Below are positions 33,601-42,001 of a stretch of 64,000 bases of DNA, piece by piece. The DNA lies in NCBI RefSeq assembly GCF_001657485.1, contig NZ_LXFU01000051.1, positions 297,543 through 361,542 of the forward strand, read 5' to 3'. Source of the stretch: Rhizobium sp. WYCCWR10014. Lineage in GTDB: Bacteria > Pseudomonadota > Alphaproteobacteria > Rhizobiales > Rhizobiaceae. Made by a program: the position numbers and the translations under genes. Within the stretch, counting starts at the first letter, position 1; each line of letters starts with the position of its first letter. The notes under the pieces are model-generated. The model did no database searches. It saw nothing but the letters and a program-made list of their open reading frames with translations, and had not been told where the DNA came from.

Positions 33601-36112
33601 GATCGTCGGAAAATTCCGGCTTGATGCCGATCGACGCCCGCTCGTTCTTCACCGGAATGGTCAAAGTGCGCTCGATGGCACGCCCGCCCGCCTCCTGCAT
33701 GCGCATATAGACGGTGGCGTTGAGCAGCTGCGTCGTTGCCGGCAGTTCGCTGATGGTGAGATCCGTCGAAGCTTCGCCGTTCTCGTCGAGTTCCGGCAGG
33801 CCGTCGATCGGCAGGCGCGAATCCTCACTCGCCTCTTCGTCGGCAAGCCCGAAGAAGAAGCCCTTATAGGCCGCACTCTCGCGTGTCGGCTTGACGACGA
33901 CGTCGCCTTCGAGCGTCAGGCCGGCGGCCGGGGCGCCGTAGAGATATTTGCCTGAAACCGTGATCGTCGCCGGCGTATCCGGGCCGACTTCCTTGGCCTC
34001 GGTCTTGATCTCCATGTCGGTGCGATCGGGGACGAAATCGTCGACGAGGAAACTCTTGGTGGCGATCGCGCTGCCCTTGGGATCGGTATAGATGTTCATC
34101 GTCCAGGTGCCGCGCATGGCGTTTTCCTGGGTCGGGAAATCGATGGAGTAGCCGCCGAGATTGCTGGTCTGGCTGACGATCCGCCGGTCCTCGACACCGT
34201 CGGGACGGCTGAAGATGAAGGTGAGCGGCAGGTTCTCGATGGCGTTGCCATCGGTGTCGCGGGCAAGTGCCTGCGCATGCACCGTCTCGCCGGCGCGGTA
34301 GATGCCGCGTTCGGTAAACGTCAGCACGTCGATGGCGCCGGGTGCGGCGCGGCCCGTCACGCCGCGGTCGGAAAGGTCGAAGCCGGCGCGCGTCATGTCG
34401 AGGAAGACGTAGTCCGACGTGCTGTTCCTGGCGGTAATGACGGCAGGCGTGAGCGCCGCCGTGCCGCGGATCAGGCCGGCGGTGAAGGTGGCGCGGCCGT
34501 TTTCGTCGGTGGTGGCGGTGCCGAGCACTTCATTGTTCTTGGCAAGCAGCTGCAGCTCGACGCCTGCGATCGGCTTGGCCGAGGCGAGCGAGCGGGTGAA
34601 GACGTTGAGCCCGTCGGTGCCGGCATAGGTGGTGACGCCGATATCGGAGACCAGGAACCATTGCGTCGCCTGCGAATCCCACTCCTGCGCGGGACCGTTT
34701 GCCGAAGTTGCGGTCATCACATAGATGCCGGGCTTACGTTCGGGCAGCGCCTCGTCGACCGGGAAGCTGGTGACGATGTCCTTGTTGAGCTCGTTGGCGA
34801 TGTCGATCGAGCCCTGCCAGACGAGTTCGCCGTTCTGATCCTGGATGTTCTGGGCGCTGTAGCCGTCGAGCTGGGACAGGAACTGCGAATTGGTCAAGAG
34901 CGGCGCGATGGCTCGATCGCCGATGCGGTAGAGTTTCAAGTTGGCCGAGGTCATGTTGACCGAGACGATCGGGATGCCGCGGCGCGCCGTCGAGGGCAGC
35001 ACGAAGCTGTCGCCGGTGAAGCGCACCACCTGGCTGCGGTCCTTGATATAGACGTCGATGCTGACAGGTGCTTCGAGCACCTCGTCGACGGATGACGGCA
35101 GGCCGGTACGGAAGGCGATCTTGTAGGTCTGGCCATGCGTCAGCCCCTCGACGCAGATCTGCTTGTTCTTGGTTTCCAGCGCCTTCGGCGCTTCGCCGTT
35201 CAGCGTCACGAAGGGCGTGTAGTCGGTGGTTTTGACCAGCGCCTCGGAGAAGGTGACGCAGGCACGCGGCGTGGCGCTGTCGGCATCGACCGTGTGTTCG
35301 GTGACGCGGAAGCCCTGCGTCGATTTCAGCTGCAGATAGGCCGCCTGCACATCCTTGGCGCCGACGAGCGCCAGGCTCGCCTTGTAGGCGTCGAGCGCCG
35401 GGCGGTAGTTGGCATTCCGTTCCAGTGCATTGGCGAGCACGGCCAGCGCCTCGGCGCGTTTGGCGGTGGTGCGCGTCAGCTCGTAGCCGTTCAGCGCGTC
35501 GAGCACTGCCTGGCCGGTCGTGTTGCTTTCGGCGCTGCCGAGCGAGGCTGCGGCGCGGGCGGTTTCGAGCCAGAGATCGGCGTCGTCAGGCGTGATCGAC
35601 AGCGCACCATGGAAAGACTTCAGCGCGTCGGCCAGATTGTTGCCGGTGAGGTCTAGGCGGGCGTTGGCCGTCAGGCTGTCGACGCCCTGGCCCTGCTGGT
35701 CGTCGGCAAGCGTGAGATTGTCCTTGAAGTCGTGGGCCTGCTGGATGAGATCGTTGCTCAGGAAGGTCAGGCGCGGCGCAGCACCTATATCCCGCTCCTG
35801 CTGGCCGGCCGTTTCGACGATCTTGCCGGCGATGGCGCCGGGGAAGGCGTTCATTGTCTTGAAATCGGATTTCAGGAAGCACCATTTCACCTTGGGATTG
35901 TAGGTGAAGGCCTTGCAGCTCTTGTCGCCGATGCAGGATGTCTTGCACTGATCGAGCGAGACATTCTGCTCGGTGCGAAGATCGAAGCCGAAGAAATCGG
36001 CGTCCTTGATCGTCTGGATGTCGCGCTTGGTGTCCGCAGCGACGGCGGGAAAGCTAATGGCGATCATGGAAAATGCGATTGTCGCGAAAGCGAAGAACGA
36101 GCGCACGGACAT
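30644..36112 (-). CDS. alpha-2-macroglobulin family periplasmic protein with thioester and PAN domain
   Basis: A 1822-residue exported protein. Signal peptide residues 1-25 end in FPAVAA with no lipobox cysteine, so it is not an obvious lipoprotein. A cysteine-bearing PAN/apple-like domain follows (ADFFGFDLRTEQNVSLDQC, SCKAFTYNPKVKWC). Then come macroglobulin MG domains and the thioester motif GCAEQ with C1371. Bacterial A2Ms trap invading proteases and are encoded with pbpC, as here, suggesting defence of the envelope during peptidoglycan repair. The start at 36112 follows GGGGGGAA; a longer frame opens at 36178 without signal-peptide logic. Confidence 0.9.
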   Translation of the reverse strand: MSVRSFFAFATIAFSMIAISFPAVAADTKRDIQTIKDADFFGFDLRTEQNVSLDQCKTSCIGDKSCKAFTYNPKVKWCFLKSDFKTMNAFPGAIAGKIVETAGQQERDIGAAPRLTFLSNDLIQQAHDFKDNLTLADDQQGQGVDSLTANARLDLTGNNLADALKSFHGALSITPDDADLWLETARAAASLGSAESNTTGQAVLDALNGYELTRTTAKRAEALAVLANALERNANYRPALDAYKASLALVGAKDVQAAYLQLKSTQGFRVTEHTVDADSATPRACVTFSEALVKTTDYTPFVTLNGEAPKALETKNKQICVEGLTHGQTYKIAFRTGLPSSVDEVLEAPVSIDVYIKDRSQVVRFTGDSFVLPSTARRGIPIVSVNMTSANLKLYRIGDRAIAPLLTNSQFLSQLDGYSAQNIQDQNGELVWQGSIDIANELNKDIVTSFPVDEALPERKPGIYVMTATSANGPAQEWDSQATQWFLVSDIGVTTYAGTDGLNVFTRSLASAKPIAGVELQLLAKNNEVLGTATTDENGRATFTAGLIRGTAALTPAVITARNSTSDYVFLDMTRAGFDLSDRGVTGRAAPGAIDVLTFTERGIYRAGETVHAQALARDTDGNAIENLPLTFIFSRPDGVEDRRIVSQTSNLGGYSIDFPTQENAMRGTWTMNIYTDPKGSAIATKSFLVDDFVPDRTDMEIKTEAKEVGPDTPATITVSGKYLYGAPAAGLTLEGDVVVKPTRESAAYKGFFFGLADEEASEDSRLPIDGLPELDENGEASTDLTISELPATTQLLNATVYMRMQEAGGRAIERTLTIPVKNERASIGIKPEFSDDLPENSIANFTVIGVNADGQKQETKGLRWKFYSLNREYQWYREGTAWKYEPVYTAEQVSNGSVDATMDGGKISVPVTWGRYRLEVESPDADGPTSSVEFDAGWFVTSTSTETPDGLEIALDKDSYKIGETAKLKVTSRYGGELMVTSGTEKLVAVQNATIGETGGEVDIPVTADWGAGAYVTATLFRPGDAQDSHMPMRSIGIKWLKVDPEQRALQVTLDTPEKMLPRGPLNISLQVAGAGANEDAYVTVAAVDVGILNLTRYEPPNPEDWYFGQRQLGLEIRDLYGRLIDGSLGATGKLRTGGDGGAIALQASPPTQKLVAFFSGPVKLDAEGKANVSFDIPQFNGTARVMAVAWSKSGVGHGVKDVIIRDPVVVTASLPKFLSPGDKANLRLDIANTDAPAGDYKLQLTGNNAVGIDEASASQTIRLEAGAKSELTLSLIGRQPGAGSVSINLSDASGLSLDQTVDVPVRPSSLPITERRVLALKPGAKLTVDKNLLADSVLPGASISVNVTRSAAFDIPALLMTLDRYPFGCAEQTTSRALPLLYLAEVAKQAGMESDDDVKKRVQDAIYRVLSYQASAGSFGLWGPDSGDVWLDSYVTDFLTRAREMKYDVPERAFVQALENLQNTLSYTTDIKGQGDQIAYAIYVLARNKKAAISDLRYYADTMINDFPTPLAKAHIAAALALYGDAQRSKNIFLDALQMSEQSMVSRVNLSRTDYGTILRDGAAILALAAESRPVPPVIPELAKAVGKEWERSKYKSTQEETWMLLAARAIQGGDDGLKVDVNGAAHTGAYMARMTGDALADHPLTLTNQTNDAVSAVVTTVAAPTVPLPAGGDGFTIERTYYTLDGEQANVSEAKQNERYVVVIHVRETNDWPSRIVITDLLPAGFEIDNPNLVDSAQMTNFDWIGEISAAHTEFRYDRFVAAFNRAAGDNREFNVAYVVRAVTPGTYDHPAANVEDMYRPELSARTATGKMEVVTAQP

Positions 36113-36311
36113 AGGTTCCCCCCGGAAATGCTGGCTTTGACCGGCGGGCACTGTCCTCACTCCTCGCGAGATTGTCAACTCAAGTTGAGCGCTGTTTCAT
36201 CTTCGCACAGGCGCTTTCGTCTGGCTGTCACATCGGCGTGAGTGACCGGCTTGTGATTTGCGGCATCTACAAGGATGAGCAAGTATTTGGGCCGTCGCAG
36301 GAGGTAGCGCC

Positions 36312-37016
36312 ATGTCCACGTCTTCCCACCGCAGGAGCCTTGTCGCGCTCCTTGCTGCCACTCTATTCTCGCTCGGCGTGTGTGCCGCGAACGCGGCCGA
36401 GGACGCAGTCGTCATCCCGCCGCCGGCCGTTGACGAGGCGGCTAGCTCAGGCAGCCGGACCGCCATTTTCGCCGGCGGCTGTTTCTGGGGTGTCCAGGGC
36501 GTCTTCCAGCACGTGAAGGGTGTCGAGAGCGCCGTCTCCGGTTATGCCGGCGGCGACGCCAAAACGGCGCAGTATGAAACCGTCAGCACCGGCTCGACGG
36601 GTCACGCCGAAGCCGTCCAGGTGACGTTCGATCCGAAACAGGTGAGCTACGGCAAGTTGCTGCAGATCTTCTTCTCGGTGGCGCACAACCCGACGCAGCT
36701 GAATTTCCAGGGTCCGGACCGGGGAACGCAGTACCGTTCGGCGGTGTTCGTTGCCGATCCCGAGCAGCGCAAGGTCGCCGAGAGCTATATCGGCCAGCTC
36801 GACAAGGCGCATGTCTTCCCGCAGCCGATCGTCACCAAAGTCTCCGAAACGACAGGTTTCTATCCGGCCGAAGCCTATCATCAGGATTTCCTGACGCTCA
36901 ATCCGACCTATCCCTATATCGTCTACAACGACCTGCCGAAAATCGAGAACCTGAAGTCGCTGTTTCCCACCAACTACCGCGGCAAACCGGTGCTTGTGAT
37001 GAAGGTCAAGGGCTGA
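36312..37016 (+). CDS. msrA: exported peptide-methionine (S)-S-oxide reductase
   Basis: MsrA reduces methionine sulfoxide in damaged proteins. The catalytic GGCFWG is at residues 55-60 (C57), followed by GYAGGDAKTAQYETVSTGSTGHAEAV and the YRSAVF segment. Unlike cytosolic MsrA, it begins with a signal peptide (residues 1-29, ending in ANAAE), so it probably acts in the periplasm. AGGAGG lies 7 bp before the ATG. It is divergent from the A2M gene; the 199-bp gap holds the inverted repeat TCAACT-CA-AGTTGA at 36175-36188. Confidence 0.92.
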   Translation: MSTSSHRRSLVALLAATLFSLGVCAANAAEDAVVIPPPAVDEAASSGSRTAIFAGGCFWGVQGVFQHVKGVESAVSGYAGGDAKTAQYETVSTGSTGHAEAVQVTFDPKQVSYGKLLQIFFSVAHNPTQLNFQGPDRGTQYRSAVFVADPEQRKVAESYIGQLDKAHVFPQPIVTKVSETTGFYPAEAYHQDFLTLNPTYPYIVYNDLPKIENLKSLFPTNYRGKPVLVMKVKG

Positions 37017-37043
37017 TGAAGCCGACAGCTTGTGAATGATCGT

Positions 37044-37595
37044 TCAGGGCACAATTTCTATGGGTGTATGATTGGGAACGCGGGCCCAAATATCGCGCAT
37101 TTCCGAGTTGGTGACTGCGATACACCCGTCCGTCCAATCCAATAGTCGATGGGCGTTTCCGAACAGGCCCCATCCGTTGGGAAGCCCGTGGATCATGATA
37201 TTGCCGCCGGGACGAAAGCCACCTGCTTCAGCGTTGCGCTGATCATCAGGGCTTGGATATGAGATGTGCAGGCTCAGATGCGCCATGGACTGAGGATTTC
37301 GCCAGTCTATTTGATAACGCCCTTCAGGCGTTTTCTCGTCACCTTCCCGTTGTTTGGGACCCTCGTCGGCAGCGGTCCCAAGAGAAATCCGATATGTGGA
37401 AATGGGAGCATCGCCTCTGAGAAGGACCATGCGACGTTCGGCTTTATAGACACGAATGAGATCAGCCCGCTGCTCCAACGGCGCATCTGGAGGCGGCGAG
37501 CCTGAGCCGATCTTGGCCATCAATTTCGTATAAACGAACAAGCTGATGATCAGGGCGGCTAAAACGATAAATTTTTTTCTCAATATGATTCTCAT
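37044..37595 (-). CDS. L,D-transpeptidase (YkuD) family protein
   Basis: A 183-residue protein with one N-terminal membrane segment or uncleaved signal (residues 9-25) and a YkuD catalytic domain. H136 (IMIHGLPNG) and C158 (DWTDGCIAVTNSEM) fit the His-Cys catalytic pair of L,D-transpeptidases, resembling the YafK/ErfK branch. It would cross-link or trim peptidoglycan, or be anchored to the membrane facing the periplasm. It is convergent with msrA. A/T-rich third positions near the start are a little unlike the neighbours. Confidence 0.82.
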   Translation of the reverse strand: MRIILRKKFIVLAALIISLFVYTKLMAKIGSGSPPPDAPLEQRADLIRVYKAERRMVLLRGDAPISTYRISLGTAADEGPKQREGDEKTPEGRYQIDWRNPQSMAHLSLHISYPSPDDQRNAEAGGFRPGGNIMIHGLPNGWGLFGNAHRLLDWTDGCIAVTNSEMRDIWARVPNHTPIEIVP

Positions 37596-37756
37596 CTTTA
37601 GCTGACGGAAGGGTTATACCGCGATCGCCCCTCATCCAGGCAGCGCACAGTTGAGATCGACCATGTCCGGCGCCTCTTTTTTGCTTTAAATCCGTCAATT
37701 TTAAGAATTTATCAACGTTAACAATATCTTAAATATGGGAAATCGCGTTTCACCGC

Positions 37757-37781
37757 GGAACATATCGTTCAGTTGCCCGTT
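37757..37781 (+). promoter_or_regulatory. EcfG-type general stress promoter for the response regulator
   Basis: GGAAC (37757-37761), 16-bp spacer, CGTT (37778-37781), an exact match to the general-stress sigma consensus, 80 bp upstream of the regulator ATG. Confidence 0.72.
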
Positions 37782-37861
37782 ACCACCCTGAGTTTCGCGT
37801 GGGATAGGCTGCCGGAGCGGATCCCTCTTTAGAAGTACAGGCGTAACCAAGGGGACGTATC

Positions 37862-38302
37862 ATGGCCACCAATGTCGTGCGGCGCTGGCAACGAGATGAT
37901 CTCATGAAACAGAGAGTATTAATCGTCGAAGATGAATTCCTGATCGCCCTGGATATCGAGGCGACGGTGGAAGGCATGGGCATGCAGGTCGCGGGCCTTG
38001 CGAATGATCGCGAACAGGCACTGCGGCTGGCGCCGCTGGCCGATATCGCCTTCGTCGACGTCAACCTCGCCGACGGCCCGACCGGGCCCGAGATCGGCCG
38101 ACAGCTTGCGCAAGAGCATGGCATTGCCGTCGTCTTCATGACCGGTAATCCCGAAGCGGTCGCCGATGGCGTCAAGGGTGCGGTCGGCGTGGTTCAGAAG
38201 CCGGTCATGCCTTCGGTTGTCGAACAGCTGGTGAAATATCTCGCCGCGCGCCGTGTTGGCATGTTCGCCGTCGTACCCTCACAAATGACGGTCTTTGCCT
38301 GA
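37862..38302 (+). CDS. single-domain response regulator
   Basis: A 146-residue receiver domain with no output domain: acidic pocket IVEDE (residues 21-25), phospho-acceptor D66 in FVDVNLADG, T94 in FMTGNP, and K113 in VQKPVM. Such proteins act by protein-protein contact, often as phosphate sinks or in stress-signalling phosphorelays. The start at 37862 is chosen for GGGGA 7 bp upstream; ATG 37904 would give the bare receiver domain. An EcfG-type promoter precedes it. No partner kinase is adjacent; the PAS-PAS hybrid kinase at 51467 shares the promoter class. Confidence 0.85.
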   Translation: MATNVVRRWQRDDLMKQRVLIVEDEFLIALDIEATVEGMGMQVAGLANDREQALRLAPLADIAFVDVNLADGPTGPEIGRQLAQEHGIAVVFMTGNPEAVADGVKGAVGVVQKPVMPSVVEQLVKYLAARRVGMFAVVPSQMTVFA

Positions 38303-38328
38303 TCGGAGCCTTGGTCGAAAGGCCCTCA

Positions 38329-39033
38329 TCAGCCTGATATGGCTGCGAGCTGCGGCGGATGGCCGGCCTTTTCCGGCTCCGGCCTGCCATAGGCTTTGAG
38401 AAAGGTGCGGACCGCGTTGCGCGCCGCCCTTTCCAGTTCTTCATCGGTGGGTGTGGCGCCGAGAAGGATCATCATCTGCAGGTCGGCATTGCCGAGTGCC
38501 ACGAACTGGCGGGCGGCGACGTCGAAATCGTCGATGACGAGCGCGCCCTTATGGGCAAGCCGCCCGAAAAGTGCTGACAGTGCGGTGATCAACTTGCCCG
38601 GCCCCTGCTGGCGCCAGCTTTCGAAGAGGTGCGGATAGCGCTCGCCCTCGGTCTGCACCAGCTTGCGCAGGAATTTTCCGTCGTGGTTGCAGATGCAGTT
38701 CTTGTTGAGGCGCACGGCGAAGGTCGTCAGCTCGTCCTCCAGATCGTCGTCGCGATCGGGAAAGGTCGAAAGCACCGAGAACAGCATGGCATTGGCGCGG
38801 TTCATGACGTCTTCGACGACGGCGACGAACAGCGTTTCCTTCTCGCGGTAGTGATTGTAGATCGTCTGGCGCGAGACACAGGCGACGGCGGCGATCTCGT
38901 CGATGCTGGCGCCGGCAAAGCCCTGGCGGCAGAATACGTCGGCCGCGGCATCGAGGATCGACATGCGCTTGGCGCATTGTCCGCGCTGCGTATGCCCCGT
39001 CATCCGGGCTGCCGGTGTCATGCGATCTTTCAT
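38329..39033 (-). CDS. TetR-family transcriptional regulator
   Basis: A 234-residue regulator. The N-terminal helix-turn-helix is ILDAAADVFCRQGFAGASIDEIAAVACVSRQTIYNHYREKETLF (residues ~26-69), and the C-terminal domain (LEDELTTFAVRLNKN, FGRLAHKGALVIDDFDV, FVALGNADLQMMILLG) resembles TetR_C_7 (AefR-like) members. It is divergent from the Bcr/CflA exporter gene and probably represses it and itself. Start uncertain between ATG 39033 and 39021. Confidence 0.88.
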   Translation of the reverse strand: MKDRMTPAARMTGHTQRGQCAKRMSILDAAADVFCRQGFAGASIDEIAAVACVSRQTIYNHYREKETLFVAVVEDVMNRANAMLFSVLSTFPDRDDDLEDELTTFAVRLNKNCICNHDGKFLRKLVQTEGERYPHLFESWRQQGPGKLITALSALFGRLAHKGALVIDDFDVAARQFVALGNADLQMMILLGATPTDEELERAARNAVRTFLKAYGRPEPEKAGHPPQLAAISG

Positions 39034-39044
39034 GAGAACAAGAT

Positions 39045-39078
39045 AAGACGTCTTGACGTTTTAGACAATGGCGTCTAA
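39045..39078. promoter_or_regulatory. candidate TetR operators
   Basis: AAGACGTCTT (39045-39054), a perfect palindrome, and TTAGAC-AATGGC-GTCTAA (39061-39078). Both carry the GAC/GTC core and lie just upstream of the TetR start, the expected autoregulatory site. The rest of the 307-bp gap to the MFS gene is filled mostly by a mosaic repeat. Confidence 0.6.
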
Positions 39079-39186
39079 TTTTACATCTGTGTCCAAATTT
39101 ATTGACACTCCTGGTTTCGCCGCAGGAGATATGAGCTCCCAACTTCGTCTTCGCGCGAACGATCATCATTCAACCCGCGCATCGGC

Positions 39187-39277
39187 CGAAAATCGGAACC
39201 GATTTTCGGAAAGCACGATGCGTAGATTTAAAATCTTAGAGCGTCCTTTGTGCGTCCGAGAGGACGCACGGCGCTCT
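39187..39277. repeat. rhizobial mosaic intergenic repeat (copy 3, best conserved)
   Basis: Two hairpins: CGAAAATCGG-AA-CCGATTTTCG (39187-39208) and AGAGCG...GTGCGTCC-GAGA-GGACGCAC...CGCTCT (39238-39277). The same parts occur in reverse order at 44844-44946, consistent with a RIME-type mobile palindromic element. Confidence 0.75.
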
Positions 39278-39340
39278 AAGAGCAATGTGGCGGAGCGACA
39301 ATCCGGTACCTCCGCCGCGCTTTTATGAAAGATCACCATT

Positions 39341-40540
39341 ATGACGGCTCCCTTCTTTCGCATTGCCCTCATTCTCGGCCTTCTGTCGGCCATCGGGCCC
39401 TTTGCCATCGACATGTATCTGCCTGCGCTGCCGTCCATCGGCCAGGACCTGCATGCCGATAACAACGTCACCCAGCTTACCCTTCTTGCCTTCTTCATCT
39501 CCTTTGCGCTCGCCCAGCTCGTCTACGGTCCGCTGTCGGATATGTGGGGCCGCAAGCTGCCGCTCTATCTCGGCATCGGCCTCTTCGCCGTCGCCTCGGT
39601 CGGCTGTGCGCTGGCGACCGATATCGAAACGCTGATAGCCTTCCGTTTCGTTCAGGGTATCGGCGGTGCCGCCGGCATGGTCATTCCGCGCGCCATCGTC
39701 CGCGACATGCACACCGGCGTCCAGGCCGCCCGCCTGATGTCACTGCTGATGCTGGTCTTCTCGATCTCGCCGATCCTGGCGCCGCTGACCGGCAGCGCCG
39801 TCATCGAGTTCTACGGCTGGCGCGGCGTATTCTGGGCCGTGACGATCGCCGCCTTGATTGGCCTCGTCCTGCTCGCCACCCAGCTTGACGAAACCCGTTC
39901 ACCGGCCGAACGCAGCGGCAGCGGCCTGAAGAGCGCCATGGCGGCCTACCGCCTGCTGCTTGCCGACCGCAACTTCCTGACGCTGACCTTCATCGGCGGC
40001 CTCGGCATTTCGAGCTTCCTGGTCTATCTCGCCAACTCGCCCTTCGTGCTGATCCAGCATTACGGGCTGACGCCGACGCAATACAGTTTCGCCTTCTCGA
40101 TCAACGCCGTGTCCTTTTTCGCGGTATCGCAGGCGACGGGCTGGCTCGGCGAGCGTTTCGGCCTCGTGCGCGTCATGCGGATTGCGGTCAGCGCTTTTGC
40201 CCTTGCCATGGTGGTGATGGCGGTGGTGATGGCCGCCGGCTTCAACCAGCTGCCTGTCCTGGCGACCTTCCTGTTCATCGGCTACGGCTTCCTCGGCCTC
40301 GTCATCCCGACGAGCGCGGTGCTTGCGCTCGAGGATCACGGCGAGATCGCCGGCACCGCCTCGTCGCTGATGGGCACGCTGCACTTCGTGATCGCCGCCG
40401 TCGCCATGGTCATATCGAGCGTCTTCTTCGACGGCACAGCCGTTCCGATGGCCGCCGGTATCGCGCTCTGCGCCTTCGCAGCCTTCGTGCTGACCCAGGC
40501 AACGATCGGCCGCCGCGCCGCTGTGGCCGCTGCTGAATGA
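39341..40540 (+). CDS. Bcr/CflA-family multidrug efflux MFS transporter
   Basis: A 399-residue inner-membrane transporter with 12 predicted membrane spans. The start (LILGLLSAIGPFAIDMYLPALPSIGQDL) and QLVYGPLSDMWGRKLPLYLGIGLF are hallmark Bcr/CflA (DHA1) sequences; motif C-like GPLSDMWGRK is at residues ~64-73. It would export drugs or toxic compounds by proton antiport. Regulation by the divergent TetR protein is inferred. Confidence 0.9.
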   Translation: MTAPFFRIALILGLLSAIGPFAIDMYLPALPSIGQDLHADNNVTQLTLLAFFISFALAQLVYGPLSDMWGRKLPLYLGIGLFAVASVGCALATDIETLIAFRFVQGIGGAAGMVIPRAIVRDMHTGVQAARLMSLLMLVFSISPILAPLTGSAVIEFYGWRGVFWAVTIAALIGLVLLATQLDETRSPAERSGSGLKSAMAAYRLLLADRNFLTLTFIGGLGISSFLVYLANSPFVLIQHYGLTPTQYSFAFSINAVSFFAVSQATGWLGERFGLVRVMRIAVSAFALAMVVMAVVMAAGFNQLPVLATFLFIGYGFLGLVIPTSAVLALEDHGEIAGTASSLMGTLHFVIAAVAMVISSVFFDGTAVPMAAGIALCAFAAFVLTQATIGRRAAVAAAE

Positions 40541-40547
40541 TCAGATA

Positions 40548-40574
40548 GACCGTACCTGGGCTTCGGGTACGGTC
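40548..40574. terminator. hairpin after the Bcr/CflA gene
   Basis: GACCGTACC-N9-GGTACGGTC, a perfect 9-bp stem directly after the stop codon. No T-run follows, so termination efficiency is unclear. Confidence 0.5.
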
Positions 40575-40678
40575 ACATCATCAGGGTTGCGGCTGCGAGA
40601 AAATGCCGCGCACAATTGAATATCGGCTGGCCGCCCTATTTATCCGATCCCGAAGCATGGTCATACCGGAGAATACTT

Positions 40679-41971
40679 ATGGTCGACGAGAAGCGGCTGA
40701 TTTCGAAAATCACCTGGAAGCTGATGCCGTTTCTCGGCATCCTTTATCTCATCGCCTATATCGATCGGCAGAACGTCAGCTTCGCCAAGCTGCAGATGGT
40801 CGATGCCCTGGCAATGAGCGAATATGCCTACGGCCTCGGCGCTTCGCTCTTCTTCATCGGCTATTTTCTCTTCGAGGTGCCGAGCAACCTCTTCCTTGAC
40901 AGGCTCGGCGCTCGTGTCTGGTTCGCACGCATCCTGGTCTCCTGGGGCATCGTCACCATCGCGCTCGCCTTCACGCAGAACGCGACGATGTTCTATATCC
41001 TGCGTTTCCTGCTCGGTGTCTGCGAAGCCGGCTTCTTTCCCGGCGTCCTCTATCTGCTGACGCTGTGGTTTCCCTCGACCTATCGCGGCAGGATGGTCGG
41101 GCTGTTCATGATCTTCAGCGCGATTGCCAATGCCGTCGGTGCGCCGCTCGGCGGCGTGCTGCTCGATCTCGACGGTCTCTACGGTTTTGCCGGCTGGGAG
41201 TGGGTCTTCCTGGCGACGGGCGTTCCGGCTGTGATCGCCGGCATCGTCACCTTCTTCTATCTTCCCGGCCGGCCCGAAAACGCAAGCTTCCTGAATAATG
41301 AGGAGAAGCAGTGGCTCGAACGCCGGCTCACTTCCGAAAATTCCGGCATGGGCGAGAATGCCGGCAACGGCTTCAAGGCGCTCATCGACCCACGCGTGCT
41401 GCTGATGGCGCTCTGCTATATCGCCTTTCCGCTTTCGGCCTATGGGCTGAGCTATTGGCTGCCGACCATCGTCAAGGCTTTCGGCGTTAGCAACACGGTG
41501 AACGGTTTCCTCAACATCATCCCCTGGGTGCTCGTCGCGATCGCGCTCTATGTCGTTCCCGCCATGGCCGACAAGGCGCAATCGAAGACGCCCTATATCG
41601 TCATTCCGGCTTTCATCGGCGCCGCCTGCCTGCTGCTCTCGGCGCTGATCCCGAACCACACTTTGCAATTCGCCTTCCTCTGCGTCGCCGCTGCCGGAAT
41701 CTTCGCGCCCCAACCGGTGTTCTGGAGCCTGCCTTCCCGTTTCCTCAAGGGGGCCGGGGCTGCGGCGGGCCTTGCCGCCATCAATTCGGTCGGAAATCTC
41801 GGCGGCTTCGTCGCCCAGAACGTCGTGCCCTGGATCAAGGAAGCGAGCGGCAGCACGATCGCGCCGATGTTCTTCCTGGCCGCCTGCCTGGCGGCCGGAG
41901 CCCTGCTGGTCTTCTTTGTCACGCGTCAGCTGTCGCACAGGGAGCATTCGGCGGCTCCGAGCGGGGTCTGA
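40679..41971 (+). CDS. MFS transporter, anion:cation symporter (ACS) type
   Basis: A 430-residue, 12-span transporter of the ACS branch, which takes up organic acids such as tartrate, phthalate or galactonate. Family features are FLGILYLIAYIDRQNVSFAKL, LFFIGYFLFEVPSNLFLDRLGAR and LGVCEAGFFPGVLYLLTLWFP. The start at 40679 has GGAGAA upstream; longer frames to 40616 have no such site. It converges with a LacI gene 30 bp away, which may respond to the same substrate. Substrate not identifiable. Confidence 0.87.
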   Translation: MVDEKRLISKITWKLMPFLGILYLIAYIDRQNVSFAKLQMVDALAMSEYAYGLGASLFFIGYFLFEVPSNLFLDRLGARVWFARILVSWGIVTIALAFTQNATMFYILRFLLGVCEAGFFPGVLYLLTLWFPSTYRGRMVGLFMIFSAIANAVGAPLGGVLLDLDGLYGFAGWEWVFLATGVPAVIAGIVTFFYLPGRPENASFLNNEEKQWLERRLTSENSGMGENAGNGFKALIDPRVLLMALCYIAFPLSAYGLSYWLPTIVKAFGVSNTVNGFLNIIPWVLVAIALYVVPAMADKAQSKTPYIVIPAFIGAACLLLSALIPNHTLQFAFLCVAAAGIFAPQPVFWSLPSRFLKGAGAAAGLAAINSVGNLGGFVAQNVVPWIKEASGSTIAPMFFLAACLAAGALLVFFVTRQLSHREHSAAPSGV

Positions 41972-42001
41972 TCAAGCCGTCAAATATCTACGCGGCGAGC
42001 T

